Notes under the pieces: generated by a model
What the model was told of the DNA's origin: nothing
What the model saw: the letters and a program-made list of their open reading frames with translations, nothing else
Database searches by the model: none
Assembly (NCBI GenBank): GCA_002483395.1
Contig: DLHV01000017.1
Coordinates: forward strand, 3,706 to 10,296
Direction: 5' to 3'
Length of the DNA: 6,591 nucleotides
Origin: Chloracidobacterium sp. UBA7659
GTDB lineage: Bacteria; Acidobacteriota; Blastocatellia; Pyrinomonadales; Pyrinomonadaceae
Part shown: in pieces, positions 5,583-6,591 of the stretch
Layout of the letters: the number at the start of each line of letters is the position of its first letter
Position numbering within the stretch: the first letter of the stretch is position 1
Translations under genes and position numbers: made by a program

Positions 5583-6359
5583 ATGTTATTGGCCATCGAC
5601 ATCGGAAACTCCTCGATCAAATTCGGCATTTTCGAATCGGACTCTCTCGTCGAAAAACTCCTGATCCCAACACGGCGCGACCACGCGGTACATGAGCTTC
5701 TTTTCGATACGCTTCGATACATAAAGCAGCATCATTCGCGCATCGATAGAGTCGCAGTTGCATCCGTAGTGACCGAGCTCGACGGAGCCGTTCGGCAAGC
5801 ATGTGATGAGGCCTTAACCATCAGTCCAATCTTTCTGGATCATACTTTCGATCTGGGCATTCAGATCAAATACGAACCCGTCGCCGCCGTTGGAGCCGAC
5901 CGCCTGGTAAACGCCGCCGCCGCCGCCCAAAAATATGGCGTGCCGGTGATCGTCTGCAGTTTCGGTACAGCGACGACTATCGATGTAGTCAATTCGGTCG
6001 GAGAATATCTCGGCGGCACGATCGCTCCCGGCATGAACACGCTTGCCGAAGCACTGCATCTAAAAACTTCAAAACTTCCGCACGTAGCGATCGACAAACC
6101 TGCGAGCGTCATCGGCAATACGACGGTCGACTCGATCCGCTCAGGAATTTTTTATGGTTATATCAGTCTCGTCGAAGGAATAATTAACAGAATGTTTGCA
6201 GAGATTGACGAGCAGCCGAAGGTCGTCGCGACAGGCGGGTTTGCAAACTTGATCGCCGAGAATTGCGATCTGATAAATACAGTTGACGAAAACCTGGTGC
6301 TCGACGGCATACTCATGCTCGCCGAACGGCCGCATAATTATCAACATGCCGGATCGTAA
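5583..6359 (+). CDS. coaX: Type III pantothenate kinase CoaX
   Basis: It phosphorylates pantothenate with ATP, the first step of coenzyme A synthesis, and belongs to the ASKHA fold; cytoplasmic. The 258 aa are the usual length. The phosphate-1 motif DIGNSSIKFG (6-15) is at the N-terminus, which fixes ATG 5583 as the start. YEPVAAVGADR (97-107) is the pantothenate-site segment with catalytic Asp106. SFGTATTID (126-134) is the phosphate-2 motif. GGTIAPGMNTLAEAL, VIGNTTVDSIRSGIFYGYISLVEG and VVATGGFA follow in family order. Two deviations stand out: Ser126 replaces the Asp of the usual DxGTAT, and the usual Y-x-N-P of the GADR segment is Y-E-P-V. Whether activity is retained cannot be read from sequence. 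No Shine-Dalgarno sequence is seen; an inverted repeat lies directly upstream. It ends 10 bp before the convergent gene. Confidence 0.93.
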   Translation: MLLAIDIGNSSIKFGIFESDSLVEKLLIPTRRDHAVHELLFDTLRYIKQHHSRIDRVAVASVVTELDGAVRQACDEALTISPIFLDHTFDLGIQIKYEPVAAVGADRLVNAAAAAQKYGVPVIVCSFGTATTIDVVNSVGEYLGGTIAPGMNTLAEALHLKTSKLPHVAIDKPASVIGNTTVDSIRSGIFYGYISLVEGIINRMFAEIDEQPKVVATGGFANLIAENCDLINTVDENLVLDGILMLAERPHNYQHAGS

Positions 6360-6369
6360 TGCCAACGCA

Positions 6370-6591
6370 TTATTTCCTGATCGCAAACTTGCCGTTTTTC
6401 CATTCCAGATCGTAAAGCTTTTCGCCTTTGTCCGTCACCTCATAATCGTCGCCTTTCTCGATCACCTTCTTCGCAAAAACTTTTACGGTAGTTCCCTGTC
6501 GCGGAAGCTCGTACATATTTTTCTTACTGAACTGCGGAACCACCGTTGCTGAAATATCCGTCCAATTTCCATTCGCATAATCGAGAAAATA
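6370..6591 (-). CDS. 3' end of an unrecognised protein (partial, runs off window)
   Basis: Reading the complementary strand from the window edge gives 73 uninterrupted codons ending in TAA (6370-6372). The translation begins YFLDYANGNW and ends LEWKNGKFAIRK. It looks like real protein, with alternating hydrophobic strands (TTVKVFAKKVIE, DDYEVTD, LYDLEWKNGKFAI) suggesting a small beta-rich C-terminal domain. Lys and Asp/Glu are frequent, and the codons are typical of the neighbours. The start lies outside the window. No domain is recognised. It converges on coaX with a gap of 10 bp and no obvious terminator between them. Confidence 0.75.
   Translation of the reverse strand, partial: YFLDYANGNWTDISATVVPQFSKKNMYELPRQGTTVKVFAKKVIEKGDDYEVTDKGEKLYDLEWKNGKFAIRK

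Noticed and set aside
6283..6552. 89-codon open frame on + strand after coaX
   Set aside because: It overlaps the coaX 3' end and the convincing - strand gene; its protein sequence has no domain-like pattern.

Overview
The window looks like ordinary chromosome from a mid-GC bacterium, most likely an Acidobacteriota member of class Blastocatellia (Chloracidobacterium/Pyrinomonas relatives). This assignment is inference. It rests on an EgtB of the kind known from Chloracidobacterium thermophilum (tandem Tyr at residues 85-86), an EgtD with a non-actinobacterial substrate-loop sequence, and gaps between genes that are filled with dispersed-looking inverted repeats. There are no mobile-element genes, rRNA, tRNA or CRISPR array.

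Layout, left to right on the + strand: a hairpin-rich repeat (1-101) that runs into the start of an exported-looking HEAT-repeat protein (49-954); egtB (1027-2283) and egtD (2381-3364), the two core enzymes of ergothioneine synthesis; birA (3449-4189), a biotin-protein ligase without the DNA-binding domain, overlapping by one base a VanW-family protein (4189-5016); a small, very acidic protein of unknown function (5168-5500); and coaX (5583-6359), a type III pantothenate kinase. On the - strand, the last 73 codons of an unrecognised gene (6370-6591) run into the window from the right and stop 10 bp short of coaX.

How the genes work together: EgtD trimethylates histidine to hercynine and EgtB joins hercynine to a thiol with O2. 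The final C-S lyase (EgtE) and the egtA/egtC genes of the gamma-glutamylcysteine route are not in the window, which fits a route using free cysteine. BirA and CoaX handle two vitamins (biotin and pantothenate); these genes are adjacent or fused in some other bacteria, and here a VanW-like gene and an acidic small gene lie between them.

The most striking non-gene signal is that four gaps (egtB/egtD, egtD/birA, vanW-like/small ORF, small ORF/coaX) each hold a different long imperfect inverted repeat. Three of these end 3-10 bases before a start codon, and one supplies the last codons and stop of egtD. A fifth repeat supplies the apparent signal peptide of the HEAT protein. The most striking protein-level oddity is CoaX, where the Asp of the DxGTAT motif is Ser126. 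I did not find a clearly new multi-gene system.
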